This document shows positions 53,619 to 62,052 of a stretch of DNA of 64,000 nucleotides, piece after piece. The stretch comes from an uncultured Eudoraea sp. (GTDB taxonomy: Bacteria > Bacteroidota > Bacteroidia > Flavobacteriales > Flavobacteriaceae), in assembly GCF_947490415.1 (NCBI RefSeq), contig NZ_CANLGX010000007.1, forward strand, positions 1 through 64,000, written 5' to 3'. Below the pieces are notes generated by a model. The model was not told where the DNA came from. It ran no database searches and saw only the letters and a list, made by a program, of their open reading frames with translations. The translations under genes and the position numbers were made by a program. Positions within the stretch are counted from its first letter, which is position 1. Every line of letters starts with the position of its first letter.

Positions 53619-54107
53619 ATGAAAGAAGAATATTTAAAAAGTGTTCAAACCATGGATGATATCATAAAAACCTCCTATGCCTGCATTGGTGGTGAACCAG
53701 GAGAACCCAGAGATTGGGAATTCTACAGGTTTTTATTTCATCCGGATGGAAAATTAATCAGTTATGAAAATGATACGAATGGCAATTTAAGACCTCAGTT
53801 TTTATCTCCTGACGAATATATTAGTAGAATTGGAAAATGGATGGAAACTAAACGAACAACAGGCTTTTATGAAAGAGAAATAGGTAGGGTCGAAGAAAGG
53901 TATGGCAATATAGCACATTGTATAAGTACTTGCGAGTCTTTTCATAGTAAAGAGGATATGGAAGCCAACAAGAATTCTTATGTGAGAAATGTGCATAGTA
54001 TACAATTAGCTTATTATAAGGAAAGATGGTGGATTCTTAGTATGTATTGGCAACGTGCAACACCAGAATTTCCTATCCCGGAAAAGTATTTGCAGTATAG
54101 TAAATAA
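53619..54107 (+). CDS. NTF2/SnoaL-like protein of unknown function
   Basis: A 162-residue soluble protein with no signal peptide. The pattern TMDDIIKTSYACIGGEPGEPRDWEFYRFLFHPDGKLI, then FYEREIGRVEERYGNIAHCISTCES and ending WWILSMYWQRATPEFPIP, fits an NTF2-like (SnoaL/DUF4440-type) cone fold. Such folds serve as enzymes or small-molecule binding domains. It stands alone with 400-500 bases of non-coding DNA on both sides, so it may be a separate transcription unit carried into the locus. Confidence 0.65.
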   Translation: MKEEYLKSVQTMDDIIKTSYACIGGEPGEPRDWEFYRFLFHPDGKLISYENDTNGNLRPQFLSPDEYISRIGKWMETKRTTGFYEREIGRVEERYGNIAHCISTCESFHSKEDMEANKNSYVRNVHSIQLAYYKERWWILSMYWQRATPEFPIPEKYLQYSK

Positions 54108-54598
54108 TTACTGATCTGGATTTTATAAATTATACAAGGGCATAAAATTTCAATGTTCTTGTATAATTATTAATTTCAAATATATTCAATCTGTTCGTGG
54201 TATAGATATATCTAAATTTAATCTAAGAAGGGATTGGTTCAATTTTACCATTAATGAGAATGGTTTAAACGATATTCTCCCAGTTGCCCGTGTAACAAGG
54301 ATTCATAAGCATTTGGATAATCCCGCAATAATAGATGATTGCTAAATAGTGAGTGTAACTTTTATGGGTAGATACTAATATTATTACTTATTAAACAATA
54401 ATAAAAAAGGCGATTCAATTAATGTCAAAAAAAATATTTTTAAAGGATTAGTTGTTTAATCCATTAAATAATTGAAAATACGGATTAATTGATTGAAATC
54501 TAGCTAATAAAAATACGATAGAAGTAAATATTCCGTTAAATTATATGAAAAACTAAGCAACTAACGATTGAAGTTTTATTTGTATTTAATGCGCTAAT
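54108..54598. other. Gap with possible remnant coding fragment
   Basis: Bases about 54175-54345 read in one frame as FKYIQSVRGIDISKFNLRRDWFNFTINENGLNDILPVARVTRIHKHLDNPAIIDDC and a stop. It looks like protein but has no clear start, and I do not recognise it. The rest up to 54598 is AT-rich with no structure seen and should contain the promoter of the adenylation-domain gene. Confidence 0.35.
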
Positions 54599-56119
54599 AT
54601 GATAAAGATTAATTTAATTGAATATTTTGAAAATACTGTTGATTCATTTCCCGATAAATTAGCACTTGTTGACAGTACCTCTCAATTAACTTTTAACGAG
54701 TTAAAGCAAAAAGCAAAACTTGTTGCAACTCAAATATCTAAAAATAACAATTCAATTAATAGCCCTGTTGCTATTTATTTACCTAAAACCAATGATGCAA
54801 TTGCTTCATTTTTAGGTACTTTATACAGTGGCAATTGCTATACGCCATTAGACACGAAAAATCCTGTCCCAAGAATTGAAGCGATCCTAAAAGCATTAAA
54901 CCCATCATGCATTATAACAAATGATCGGTTTATATCGAACATAAAAAAATGTAATTTAGATATTAAGGTCATCAATCTTGATGAATTAGAACAAAAGAAC
55001 AATATTGACGAAAGTTTTAATTATCAAAAATGTATAGATACTGATCCGGCATATATATTGCATACCTCAGGTTCTACAGGTGTACCAAAAGGAGTTGTTA
55101 TTTCACATTTGTCCATTATCGATTATATAAATTGGGTAGTTGACACTTTTGATATAACTGAAAAAGAAAAAATTGGGAATCAAACCCCATTTATATTTGA
55201 TATGTCTACATTAGATATCTATCTAATGATTTTTAAAGGTGCAACACTCTTTATAATTCCTGAACAGAAGTTTATGTTTCCCGCTACTCTGTTAGATTAT
55301 ATAAATGAATATAAAATAAATTTTATTTTTTGGGTTCCGTCAGTTTTAGTCAATATTGCAAATCTTAATCTTTTTAGTTCAATTAAACTCCCAACTGTAA
55401 AAAAGGTTTTATTTGGTGGCGAAGTTATGCCGCCTAAGCACTTAAGTTATTGGATTAAAAATTTAGATAAAAATGTTGTTTATGGAAACATGTATGGCCC
55501 TACTGAGATAACAGGAACATGTGTTTGTCATATTGTTGATGATACATTCAATGAAAATGAGTCTTTACCTATTGGTAAGCCATGCAGAAATACTGATATA
55601 TTAGTACTAAATGATAAGGATGAACTTTGTAAAGTTGGAGAAAAAGGTGAATTATGTGTTAGAGGATCTTCACTTGCACTTGGTTATTGGAATAATTTTG
55701 AAAAAACAAATGCTGTTTTTGTTCAAAACCCATTGAATAAATCGGTACCTGAAAGAATATATAGAACTGGTGATATTGCCTTTTTAAATGATAAAGGTGA
55801 ATATATTTATATAGGAAGAAAAGATTTTCAAATAAAGCTATCCGGGTATAGAATCGATTTAGGAGAAATAGAACATTATATTTTAAGTGTTTTTGACACT
55901 ATAAACGCAGGTGTATTTTTTGACAAAACGAAAAATGAAATTGTTTTAATATACGAGTCTGAAAATGAAATATCCATTAAGGATTTTAGATTAAAACTAA
56001 TGCATGTTTTGTCAAAACACATGATTCCAACAAGGTATATTAAAATGGACGTTTTGCCTAAATCAACAACTGGAAAAATAGACAGAGCTTTATTAAACAA
56101 AGAAATAAATAATACATAA
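54599..56119 (+). CDS. Stand-alone adenylation domain (amino acid/acyl-activating, DltA-like)
   Basis: This ANL-superfamily enzyme activates an amino or carboxylic acid with ATP and loads it onto a carrier protein. Core A3 is ILHTSGSTGVPKGVV (about residues 153-167), A5-like MYGPTEITGTC, A7 RIYRTGDIAF, A8 GRKDFQIKLSGYRIDLGEIE and A10 KSTTGKIDRALL with the catalytic Lys. It lacks condensation and carrier domains (506 aa). An ACP gene follows 49 bases downstream. Resemblance to DltA is noted, but there is no DltB or DltD, so ordinary D-alanylation of teichoic acid is unlikely. The substrate is not readable here. Confidence 0.88.
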   Translation: MIKINLIEYFENTVDSFPDKLALVDSTSQLTFNELKQKAKLVATQISKNNNSINSPVAIYLPKTNDAIASFLGTLYSGNCYTPLDTKNPVPRIEAILKALNPSCIITNDRFISNIKKCNLDIKVINLDELEQKNNIDESFNYQKCIDTDPAYILHTSGSTGVPKGVVISHLSIIDYINWVVDTFDITEKEKIGNQTPFIFDMSTLDIYLMIFKGATLFIIPEQKFMFPATLLDYINEYKINFIFWVPSVLVNIANLNLFSSIKLPTVKKVLFGGEVMPPKHLSYWIKNLDKNVVYGNMYGPTEITGTCVCHIVDDTFNENESLPIGKPCRNTDILVLNDKDELCKVGEKGELCVRGSSLALGYWNNFEKTNAVFVQNPLNKSVPERIYRTGDIAFLNDKGEYIYIGRKDFQIKLSGYRIDLGEIEHYILSVFDTINAGVFFDKTKNEIVLIYESENEISIKDFRLKLMHVLSKHMIPTRYIKMDVLPKSTTGKIDRALLNKEINNT

Positions 56120-56168
56120 TTTTATTAAAAAAATAGAAGCTTTATTAATCAATTATATTTAGTTTATT

Positions 56169-56402
56169 TTGAAGAAAAAAATATTAGACTTTTTAACTGA
56201 AATTAGACCGGAATTCGATTTTACTACATCTAGCAATTTTATTGAAGAGGGTATGTTGGACTCATTTGATATTGTAAGTTTAGTTGCTTCACTAGATGAA
56301 GAGTTTGGAATTTCTATTGATGGAACAGAAATTTTGCCGGAAAATTTCTCAAATGTCGATAGTATTTTTCAATTACTAATTAAAAATGGTGTTACAGAAT
56401 GA
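56169..56402 (+). CDS. Acyl/peptidyl carrier protein 1
   Basis: A 77-residue four-helix carrier protein; phosphopantetheine Ser is in GMLDSFDIVSLV (Ser about 32). The start is TTG at 56169 (MKKKILDFLTEIRPEFDF). It follows the adenylation domain by 49 bases and overlaps the ketosynthase by 4 bases, so it probably receives the adenylated acid and hands it on. Confidence 0.9.
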   Translation: MKKKILDFLTEIRPEFDFTTSSNFIEEGMLDSFDIVSLVASLDEEFGISIDGTEILPENFSNVDSIFQLLIKNGVTE

Positions 56403-57469
56403 ACTTAAAATTTCATAATAAAAAAATTACAGGCATTCTTACAGTTTTGCCCGAAAATGAAGTCAATTTTGACGACGAGATTGATAATTATGACTGCTCA
56501 AGAGGTCAGTCTATGAAGCTCAAGTTGATTATGGGCTATGGTAAGCGTAGGGTGGTCAAAAAAGGGACAACAGTATCGGATCTATGCGTTTTTGGCATGA
56601 ATTATCTTTTTGATAACAATCTTTTAAAAAAGGATGAAGTAGATGCTATGATATTAGTGACGCAATCTCCTGATCATTTTGTGCCAGCTACTAGCCACAT
56701 TATCCATGGTAGGCTCGACTTAAAACAAGACATGATTTGCTTAGACATTAATCAAGCTTGTTCAGGATATCCAATCGGATTAAACCAAGCATTTATGCTA
56801 TTGGAACAAGATGAGGTGAATAAAGTGGTAGTATTAAATGCCGATATCATGAGCCGTAAAGTTTCGGTAAAAGATAGAGGTAGCAGACCATTGACCGGTG
56901 ATGCCGCTGCCATCACTATTGTTGAAAATGATACATCGGATAATATTATTTATGGAACCGTTAATCTTGATGGTAAAGGAGCCGATGCCCTGATAATTCC
57001 GGCAGGTGGTTTTAAGATGCCATCCACGCCAGAAACTGCAGAACTAAAAACCGACAAAAGTGGAAATTCCAGATCTTTGGATCATTTAGTAATGAAAGGG
57101 GACGATGTTTTTAATTTTGTTCAAAAAGAAGTTCCTCCCATGATTGAGAACTTACTGGATAAGGCAGGTAGCAACAAGGACGAAGTAGATTATTATATGT
57201 TTCATCAGCCCAATAAATTTATGCTGAAAAAGCTTGCAGATAAAATGGGGGTGCCCTATGAAAAAATGCCAAACAATATTGTTGAGAATTTTGGTAACTC
57301 CAGTGGTGTCTCCATTCCTACCACTATTACTTACAATTTAGGTGAAAAACTATTGACAAATTCCTTTTTAATTTGTCTAGCTGGGTTTGGAGCAGGTTTG
57401 AGTTGGGCCTCATTACTCATGGAAATGGGAAATCTGGACTTTTGTGAAACAATCGATTATACTAATTAA
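56399..57469 (+). CDS. 3-oxoacyl-ACP synthase III-like ketosynthase (KASIII/FabH family)
   Basis: This thiolase-fold protein has all three catalytic residues of FabH: Cys about 121 in INQACSGYPIGL, His about 269 in MFHQPNKFML and Asn about 300 in FGNSSGVSIPTT. It could condense an acyl starter with malonyl-ACP or extend the acid loaded on ACP1. It is less AT-rich than the adenylation and ACP genes before it, suggesting a separate origin. Overlap with ACP1 is 4 bases and the next ACP gene starts 3 bases after its stop. Length 356 aa is slightly longer than FabH (about 320). Confidence 0.9.
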   Translation: MNLKFHNKKITGILTVLPENEVNFDDEIDNYDCSRGQSMKLKLIMGYGKRRVVKKGTTVSDLCVFGMNYLFDNNLLKKDEVDAMILVTQSPDHFVPATSHIIHGRLDLKQDMICLDINQACSGYPIGLNQAFMLLEQDEVNKVVVLNADIMSRKVSVKDRGSRPLTGDAAAITIVENDTSDNIIYGTVNLDGKGADALIIPAGGFKMPSTPETAELKTDKSGNSRSLDHLVMKGDDVFNFVQKEVPPMIENLLDKAGSNKDEVDYYMFHQPNKFMLKKLADKMGVPYEKMPNNIVENFGNSSGVSIPTTITYNLGEKLLTNSFLICLAGFGAGLSWASLLMEMGNLDFCETIDYTN

Positions 57470-57472
57470 GCT

Positions 57473-57688
57473 ATGGAAGATTTTATATCATTAATTGCTG
57501 AAATCCTGGAAGAAGAATCTGTTGAACTTAGTGATGAGCTAGATTCATTCGAGGCCTGGGACTCATTGACCGTTTTGTCGATCATCGCATTTTGCGACTC
57601 AGAATATAATGCACCTTTATCAGCAGAGGAAATTAATAATTCAGGTACCATATTGGGGTTAAAGGAGCTGATTGAAAGTAAAATGTAG
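57473..57688 (+). CDS. Acyl carrier protein 2
   Basis: A 71-residue acidic carrier protein with Ser in FEAWDSLTVLSII (Ser about 31). It starts 3 bases after the ketosynthase stop. Two ACPs in one cassette suggest one for the activated acid and one for the ketosynthase product or extender. An antisense ORF in the track (57466-57696) is a shadow. Confidence 0.88.
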   Translation: MEDFISLIAEILEEESVELSDELDSFEAWDSLTVLSIIAFCDSEYNAPLSAEEINNSGTILGLKELIESKM

Positions 57689-57840
57689 TATTTCATTATG
57701 GTGTAAGTTCAATACTATATTTTTGGATCGCTTTAAACTAGATTTAAGTTATATTAAAAATTAATTTTGTAAATACTTATATTGCAATAGATACTTATAT
57801 AATTGTCCCAAACTGTACAACCAAAAAAATAAATATAATT

Positions 57841-58497
57841 ATGAGGAACATTATCATTTTAGGAGCAGGAGGAGCAGGCGCTGAAGTAACATTTTATATT
57901 GAAGATCATAATTCAAAGGTTGGAAATGATCAAAAAATCAGAATATCTGGTTATATTGACGACTCTAAAGAGAATTGGGAAAAATATAATTATAAAGCAC
58001 CACTTTTAAGTGATATTGATTCATATACTCCTAATGAAGGCGAAGAGGTCTTGATTGCAATAATGGATATTAGTTTAAGGGAGAAAATGATTAAAACTCT
58101 TTTAGACAAGAATGCCAAAATTGGTAGTTTTATACATCATAGTGTTGTAATGCCCGAAAACCTTGATATTGGTGAGGGTAATATAGTTTTCCCATTCTGT
58201 ATTCTCGAGAAACATGCAACCATAGGCAGTTATAATTTTCTTACATCTTATTGTTTTATTAGCCATGATTGTGTGGTGGGTGATAATAATTTCTTATCAG
58301 TGGCAGGTTTCGCAGGATCGGTCAAGGTTGGTAGCAATAATTACTTTGGATTAAGATCTACAGTAATTCCCGGCGTTGAAGTAGGTAACAATAATGTTAT
58401 ACAGGCCGGTATGATTGTTGACAAAAATGTGAAAGATGACACCACGGTTTTCTATAGGTTTAAAGAAAAGGTTATGGCAATTCCGAAAATAAATTAG
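57841..58497 (+). CDS. NeuD/PglD-type sugar N- or O-acyltransferase (left-handed beta helix)
   Basis: The N-terminal Rossmann-like PglD_N motif is IIILGAGGAGAEVTFYIED (residues 4-22). The C-terminal left-handed beta helix has hexapeptide repeats and the active-site His region FISHDCVVGDNNFLS. Length 218 aa is typical. In PglD it acetylates the 4-amino sugar made by a PglF/PglE pair; here the CapD-type dehydratase (8650) and DegT aminotransferase (10605) would supply such a sugar. Position beside two ACPs raises the option of an acyl donor other than acetyl-CoA. Confidence 0.88.
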   Translation: MRNIIILGAGGAGAEVTFYIEDHNSKVGNDQKIRISGYIDDSKENWEKYNYKAPLLSDIDSYTPNEGEEVLIAIMDISLREKMIKTLLDKNAKIGSFIHHSVVMPENLDIGEGNIVFPFCILEKHATIGSYNFLTSYCFISHDCVVGDNNFLSVAGFAGSVKVGSNNYFGLRSTVIPGVEVGNNNVIQAGMIVDKNVKDDTTVFYRFKEKVMAIPKIN

Positions 58498-58536
58498 AAT
58501 AGGACTGAATTCATAAAAAACAATAATGTACCCTGC

Positions 58537-58616
58537 GGGGAAACAATGATTAGGCTTATAAAGCAGGCTTTTTTTACAAAAAAATGGTTTCCCCTTTATT
58601 TGTTGTATAGACAACA
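58537..58616. terminator. Inverted repeats after the NeuD-like gene
   Basis: GGGGAAAC (58537-58544) and GTTTCCCC (58587-58594) form an 8-base inverted repeat with a 42-base loop containing a T-run. A second compact hairpin TGTTGT-ATAG-ACAACA lies at 58601-58616. Either could end the transcript of the carrier/ketosynthase cassette or insulate the next gene. Neither is a classic stem plus U-tract. Confidence 0.35.
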
Positions 58617-58685
58617 CAATATAACCATATTGATTCTCCCAAATGATATGTAGTACAATGTTTTAGGATATCAAGTTGAAAATAC

Positions 58686-59927
58686 ATGAAAGACAATCCG
58701 TTTACTTCGGATATTTTTACCAACATATGGTCCAAGCACTTTGACCATGCAGCGCAGGGCATCCGTTTTTCCTTTATAAAAAATCTTCTATTTTTAAAAC
58801 ATAAATATTTACCTATTTACTTCAATTACGGTAAAACACATACCAAGGGAATTTCCTATTCTTTGAACAAACACAATATTTCGGATATTCGTAAGAAAAC
58901 ACTTCTAATTTATGATGTCCCCACTTATTTTAATGTGGTAACCGAAATAGAAAATAAAAATTTAAGGTTTAAGAGAATAAAGCAATATCCAGGATATTTA
59001 ATTGAATTGCAGTCATTTGAAGATGTTAATCATTATATGCAGACAACTTTCAGTAAAAGCAGCAGGTATAAACTGAAAAAATATAAAAAAAGACTGGAAC
59101 TGTGCTTTGATATAAAATATAAAATGTATTCTGGTGATATTTCCAAAGACTCCTACGATCATATATTTGAACACTTTAAAACCTTACTGGAGAAAAGGTT
59201 TGCTGAAAAACAAATCAGAAATAACAACCTTGATCCTGCAGAATGGAATTTTTACTATGATGTGTCTTATCCAATGATACTGGCAAAAAAAGCCGGTCTT
59301 TTCGTTATATATGATGGTGATAAACCTATAGGAGTGACTTTGAATTATCTGTCAGGAGAAATCTTATTTGATGCAATAACTGTTTTTGATACAGATTATG
59401 CAAAGTTTCATCTGGGTACCGTAACTATTATGAAACAGATAGAGTGGTGTCTTCTTAATGACATTCAAATTCTGGACTTTTCCAAAGGGTATTTTGAATA
59501 TAAAGAGCGTTGGGCCACCAAAAAATATCTTTTTGAATATCATATTTACTATGACAGAAATTCCTTGCTATCTCATATTATAGCGCATAGCCTAAAATTG
59601 TTTTTTAATCTAAAACAGGGGCTTAGAAAACGACATGTAAATGAAATGATACATAAACTGACATTTCAATTAAAAAATAGAAAACAACCATTAAAAGTAG
59701 GGTATACTTATTCTTTAATTGATGATAACACACCAATTTCATCTCCTCAGCTAAAACAAATAGATCATTTCTCTAAGGAATATGAATTCTTAAAAAATGC
59801 CATATTTGATTTTTTATATTTAAATCAAGAAAACCACCAGATGCTTCATGTTTATCAAGTTATCAATGAGCCAAACACTTATATATTAAAGGGGCAAGGA
59901 CATCAGGTGAAAGCCCTTGGTGAATGA
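58686..59927 (+). CDS. GNAT/FemAB-like acyltransferase (BioF2-like), large copy 1
   Basis: A 413-residue protein with a central lysine-rich block KSSRYKLKKYKKRLELCFD (about 127-145) and a GNAT-type core (LFVIYDGDKPIGVTLNYLSG, DAITVFDTDYAKFHLGTVTIM, ILDFSKGYFEYKERWA). It resembles the CelD/BcsL- and FemAB-type acyltransferases seen in exopolysaccharide loci. The C-terminal ~90 residues (KQPLKVGYTYS through NAIFDFLYLNQENH) form an extra domain shared by the neighbours at 60105 and 60560. It follows the adenylation-ACP-KASIII cassette, so it may transfer the product to a sugar. The donor is not proven. Confidence 0.72.
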   Translation: MKDNPFTSDIFTNIWSKHFDHAAQGIRFSFIKNLLFLKHKYLPIYFNYGKTHTKGISYSLNKHNISDIRKKTLLIYDVPTYFNVVTEIENKNLRFKRIKQYPGYLIELQSFEDVNHYMQTTFSKSSRYKLKKYKKRLELCFDIKYKMYSGDISKDSYDHIFEHFKTLLEKRFAEKQIRNNNLDPAEWNFYYDVSYPMILAKKAGLFVIYDGDKPIGVTLNYLSGEILFDAITVFDTDYAKFHLGTVTIMKQIEWCLLNDIQILDFSKGYFEYKERWATKKYLFEYHIYYDRNSLLSHIIAHSLKLFFNLKQGLRKRHVNEMIHKLTFQLKNRKQPLKVGYTYSLIDDNTPISSPQLKQIDHFSKEYEFLKNAIFDFLYLNQENHQMLHVYQVINEPNTYILKGQGHQVKALGE

Positions 59928-60104
59928 TTAATATTTAATCAATGGGAGTATTTGATAACAGATATTGACATTTTACCCTGGAATTTTTCTATTAGAGGAA
60001 ATTATACCCTTTTTACTATAAACATATCCAAAACAAATAATAGCGAATGGCTAAATCCAGATTTTAATGGATATAAAAAAGATTTACAATAAGAACTTGA
60101 TCAA

Positions 60105-60458
60105 ATGGAAATATTACTGGCAATTGCCTTAACCAATGATCTTAAAGCAAAAAAGATAGATGCTTATTTCAAAAGTCTAAAAGCCTTAATAATTTTTAGA
60201 CAAAATAAAGAAGTATATGGGGAAACTAACTTAAATTACGAAAAAATCACAATTACCAATCCAAACAGTTATGGAAAACTAAAAGAGATTCCTCATAAAC
60301 ATGAACGCCCTTTTCCATTGAAGTTGGTTGTAAATGATTTTCTTTATGCTAATATAGAACACAAAGATCAAATGATTTTTCAAGAAGTACTTCAGGAACA
60401 AGGTTCTTTTATAATTTCAGGAAAAAATATTACCCAAAAAATTACTTATGTAAAATAA
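60105..60458 (+). pseudogene. Detached C-terminal domain of a GNAT/FemAB-like paralog
   Basis: The 117-residue ORF matches the tail domain of its neighbours: LKLVVNDFLYANIEHKDQMIFQEVLQEQGSFIISG lines up with FLKNAIFDFLYLNQENHQMLHVYQVINEPNTYILKG and with FLRRALCDFLYTYQENVSKVEVYEFE. The GNAT core is missing, so it most likely is the remains of a third tandem copy, although it could still make a stable small protein because its frame is open. The bases 59928-60104 before it look like non-coding decay. Confidence 0.55.
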
Positions 60459-60559
60459 TTTCCAATAGTAAATCATGCATGTATATTTATAAAATTTCAT
60501 AAATAGCAATATAAAGTCCTGTTTAACATATAAAATCTAGGGGATAAATTCGCAAACCA

Positions 60560-61732
60560 ATGGGCAATAAAGTTTTATACAAAACAAATTTTTATTTTAA
60601 TTTTTTTGAAAAGAATATATACCCCAAAATTTACACTTCAATTAAATCTAATGTCAATACAATTCCAATTAACTCCAAAACCCTAAATGATTTTGAACTG
60701 GAGGATTTTGGCACCTTAATCATAGAATTGTTCCCCTCCTATTTAACTTATCAACTTGATAGCCGGTACGCTTTTGATCTATTAAAGATATTCAGGGTAA
60801 AAGGGTACTGCATCACAATTGGCAAAGAAGAAAGTTTAGAAGGGTATTTAAAAACTTATTTTAAGCCAAATTTCAGAACTTCCATGAGAAGAAGGCTTAA
60901 AGGCTTGGAAAAATGCTTTAATGTAAGTTATCGGATGTTTTATGGGAATATTGAACGAGGTGAATACGATTACCTAATGAATGAGTTGCATGCAATGTTA
61001 ATCAGACGATTTGCGCAGCGTAACGACCAAAATATGGCTCTAAGCAGATGGAAAGATTACTACGATAATACATTTGAGTTGATTAATGAGAATAAAGCTT
61101 CCTTATATGTGATCTACGACGATGTCAAACCCATTCAAATTTCATTAAGCTACCATTGCGATAAAATTCTGTTTTTATCAATCCCATCATATAATATAGA
61201 TTATTCGAAATTTGGCCTGGGAAATATTTCAGTATTGAAAATATTGGAATGGTGCATTGTCAATAAGTATGAGGTTATGGACATGGGTTTTGGTGCCTTT
61301 GACTATAAGGTTAAATGGTGTAACCAAACCTACGATTTTGAGCATCATTTATTTTATACAAAATCATCAATACTTTCAAGAATGTTGGTATTCTATATCA
61401 GCGTGAAAACCAAATTGATCAATTATTTACTTTCAAAAAAAGTCAATCTTTATTATCATCAACTGAAAACTTTCTTTCTTGGAGGGAAAAAGTCTGACCT
61501 AAAAAAATTTAGTAAGGAGCAGGTGGATGCTAATTCATTAGAACTAAATAAATGCAAAATAATTTATCCTATGAAAGATAATTCATTTGCGTTTTTGAGA
61601 AGAGCACTTTGCGACTTCTTGTATACATATCAAGAAAATGTATCTAAAGTTGAGGTCTATGAATTTGAGAGAAACAGGACTTTTTTTTTCAAAGTAGAAA
61701 ATCAAATACTAAAGATTACATATGAATCCTAG
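60560..61732 (+). CDS. GNAT/FemAB-like acyltransferase (BioF2-like), large copy 2
   Basis: A 390-residue paralog of 58686. The matching blocks are FRTSMRRRLKGLEKCFNVSYRMF, LYVIYDDVKPIQISLSYHCDKILFLSIPSYNIDYSKFGLGNISVLKILEWCI, VMDMGFGAFDYKVKWC and FLRRALCDFLYTYQEN. About 30% identity by eye, so they have been separate for some time. It is the last gene of the polysaccharide locus on the plus strand and converges on the OmpA gene. Likely adds an acyl group to the polymer or repeat unit; donor unknown. Confidence 0.72.
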   Translation: MGNKVLYKTNFYFNFFEKNIYPKIYTSIKSNVNTIPINSKTLNDFELEDFGTLIIELFPSYLTYQLDSRYAFDLLKIFRVKGYCITIGKEESLEGYLKTYFKPNFRTSMRRRLKGLEKCFNVSYRMFYGNIERGEYDYLMNELHAMLIRRFAQRNDQNMALSRWKDYYDNTFELINENKASLYVIYDDVKPIQISLSYHCDKILFLSIPSYNIDYSKFGLGNISVLKILEWCIVNKYEVMDMGFGAFDYKVKWCNQTYDFEHHLFYTKSSILSRMLVFYISVKTKLINYLLSKKVNLYYHQLKTFFLGGKKSDLKKFSKEQVDANSLELNKCKIIYPMKDNSFAFLRRALCDFLYTYQENVSKVEVYEFERNRTFFFKVENQILKITYES

Positions 61733-62052
61733 CGCGCTGGATACCCATTCCATAATAAAAATGTCCGTTTTATTTGATCTTTAATATTTACAGGGCCATT
61801 CTGAAAAAGATTTGACCTCCTCCGGATAAACCGGATAATTCAAAACTAGTAGCCCCTAGTTGGGCTTCTTCCATAATTGGTATCCATAAATACAAGAATT
61901 ACTTCAAAATGCTACATATTATACAATAAGATCAGTGGCAATAACATACCAATTACCAAAAAAGCCTTCGAAAGCAAGTTGGTCTTCTGAATCCCAAATA
62001 GGGAATTAAATTTGGTACTGGAAAAAGTAAAAACATTAATAAAATCTAATTC
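61733..62052. other. Convergent gap at the right edge of the locus
   Basis: A 320-base gap between the last acyltransferase and the OmpA gene. A small hairpin TCCGG-ATAAA-CCGGA is at 61821-61835. On the minus strand a short hydrophobic run (NLLSKAFLVIGMLLPLILLYN) near 61930-61990 reads open but lacks a good start; I do not call a gene. Confidence 0.35.

Noticed and set aside
54599-57688. dlt operon for D-alanylation
   Set aside because: The adenylation domain and ACP resemble DltA/DltC, but no DltB (MBOAT) or DltD is present and a ketosynthase follows instead.
54599-57688. Complete NRPS/PKS gene cluster
   Set aside because: There are no condensation, acyltransferase, reductase or thioesterase domains; only single free-standing proteins.
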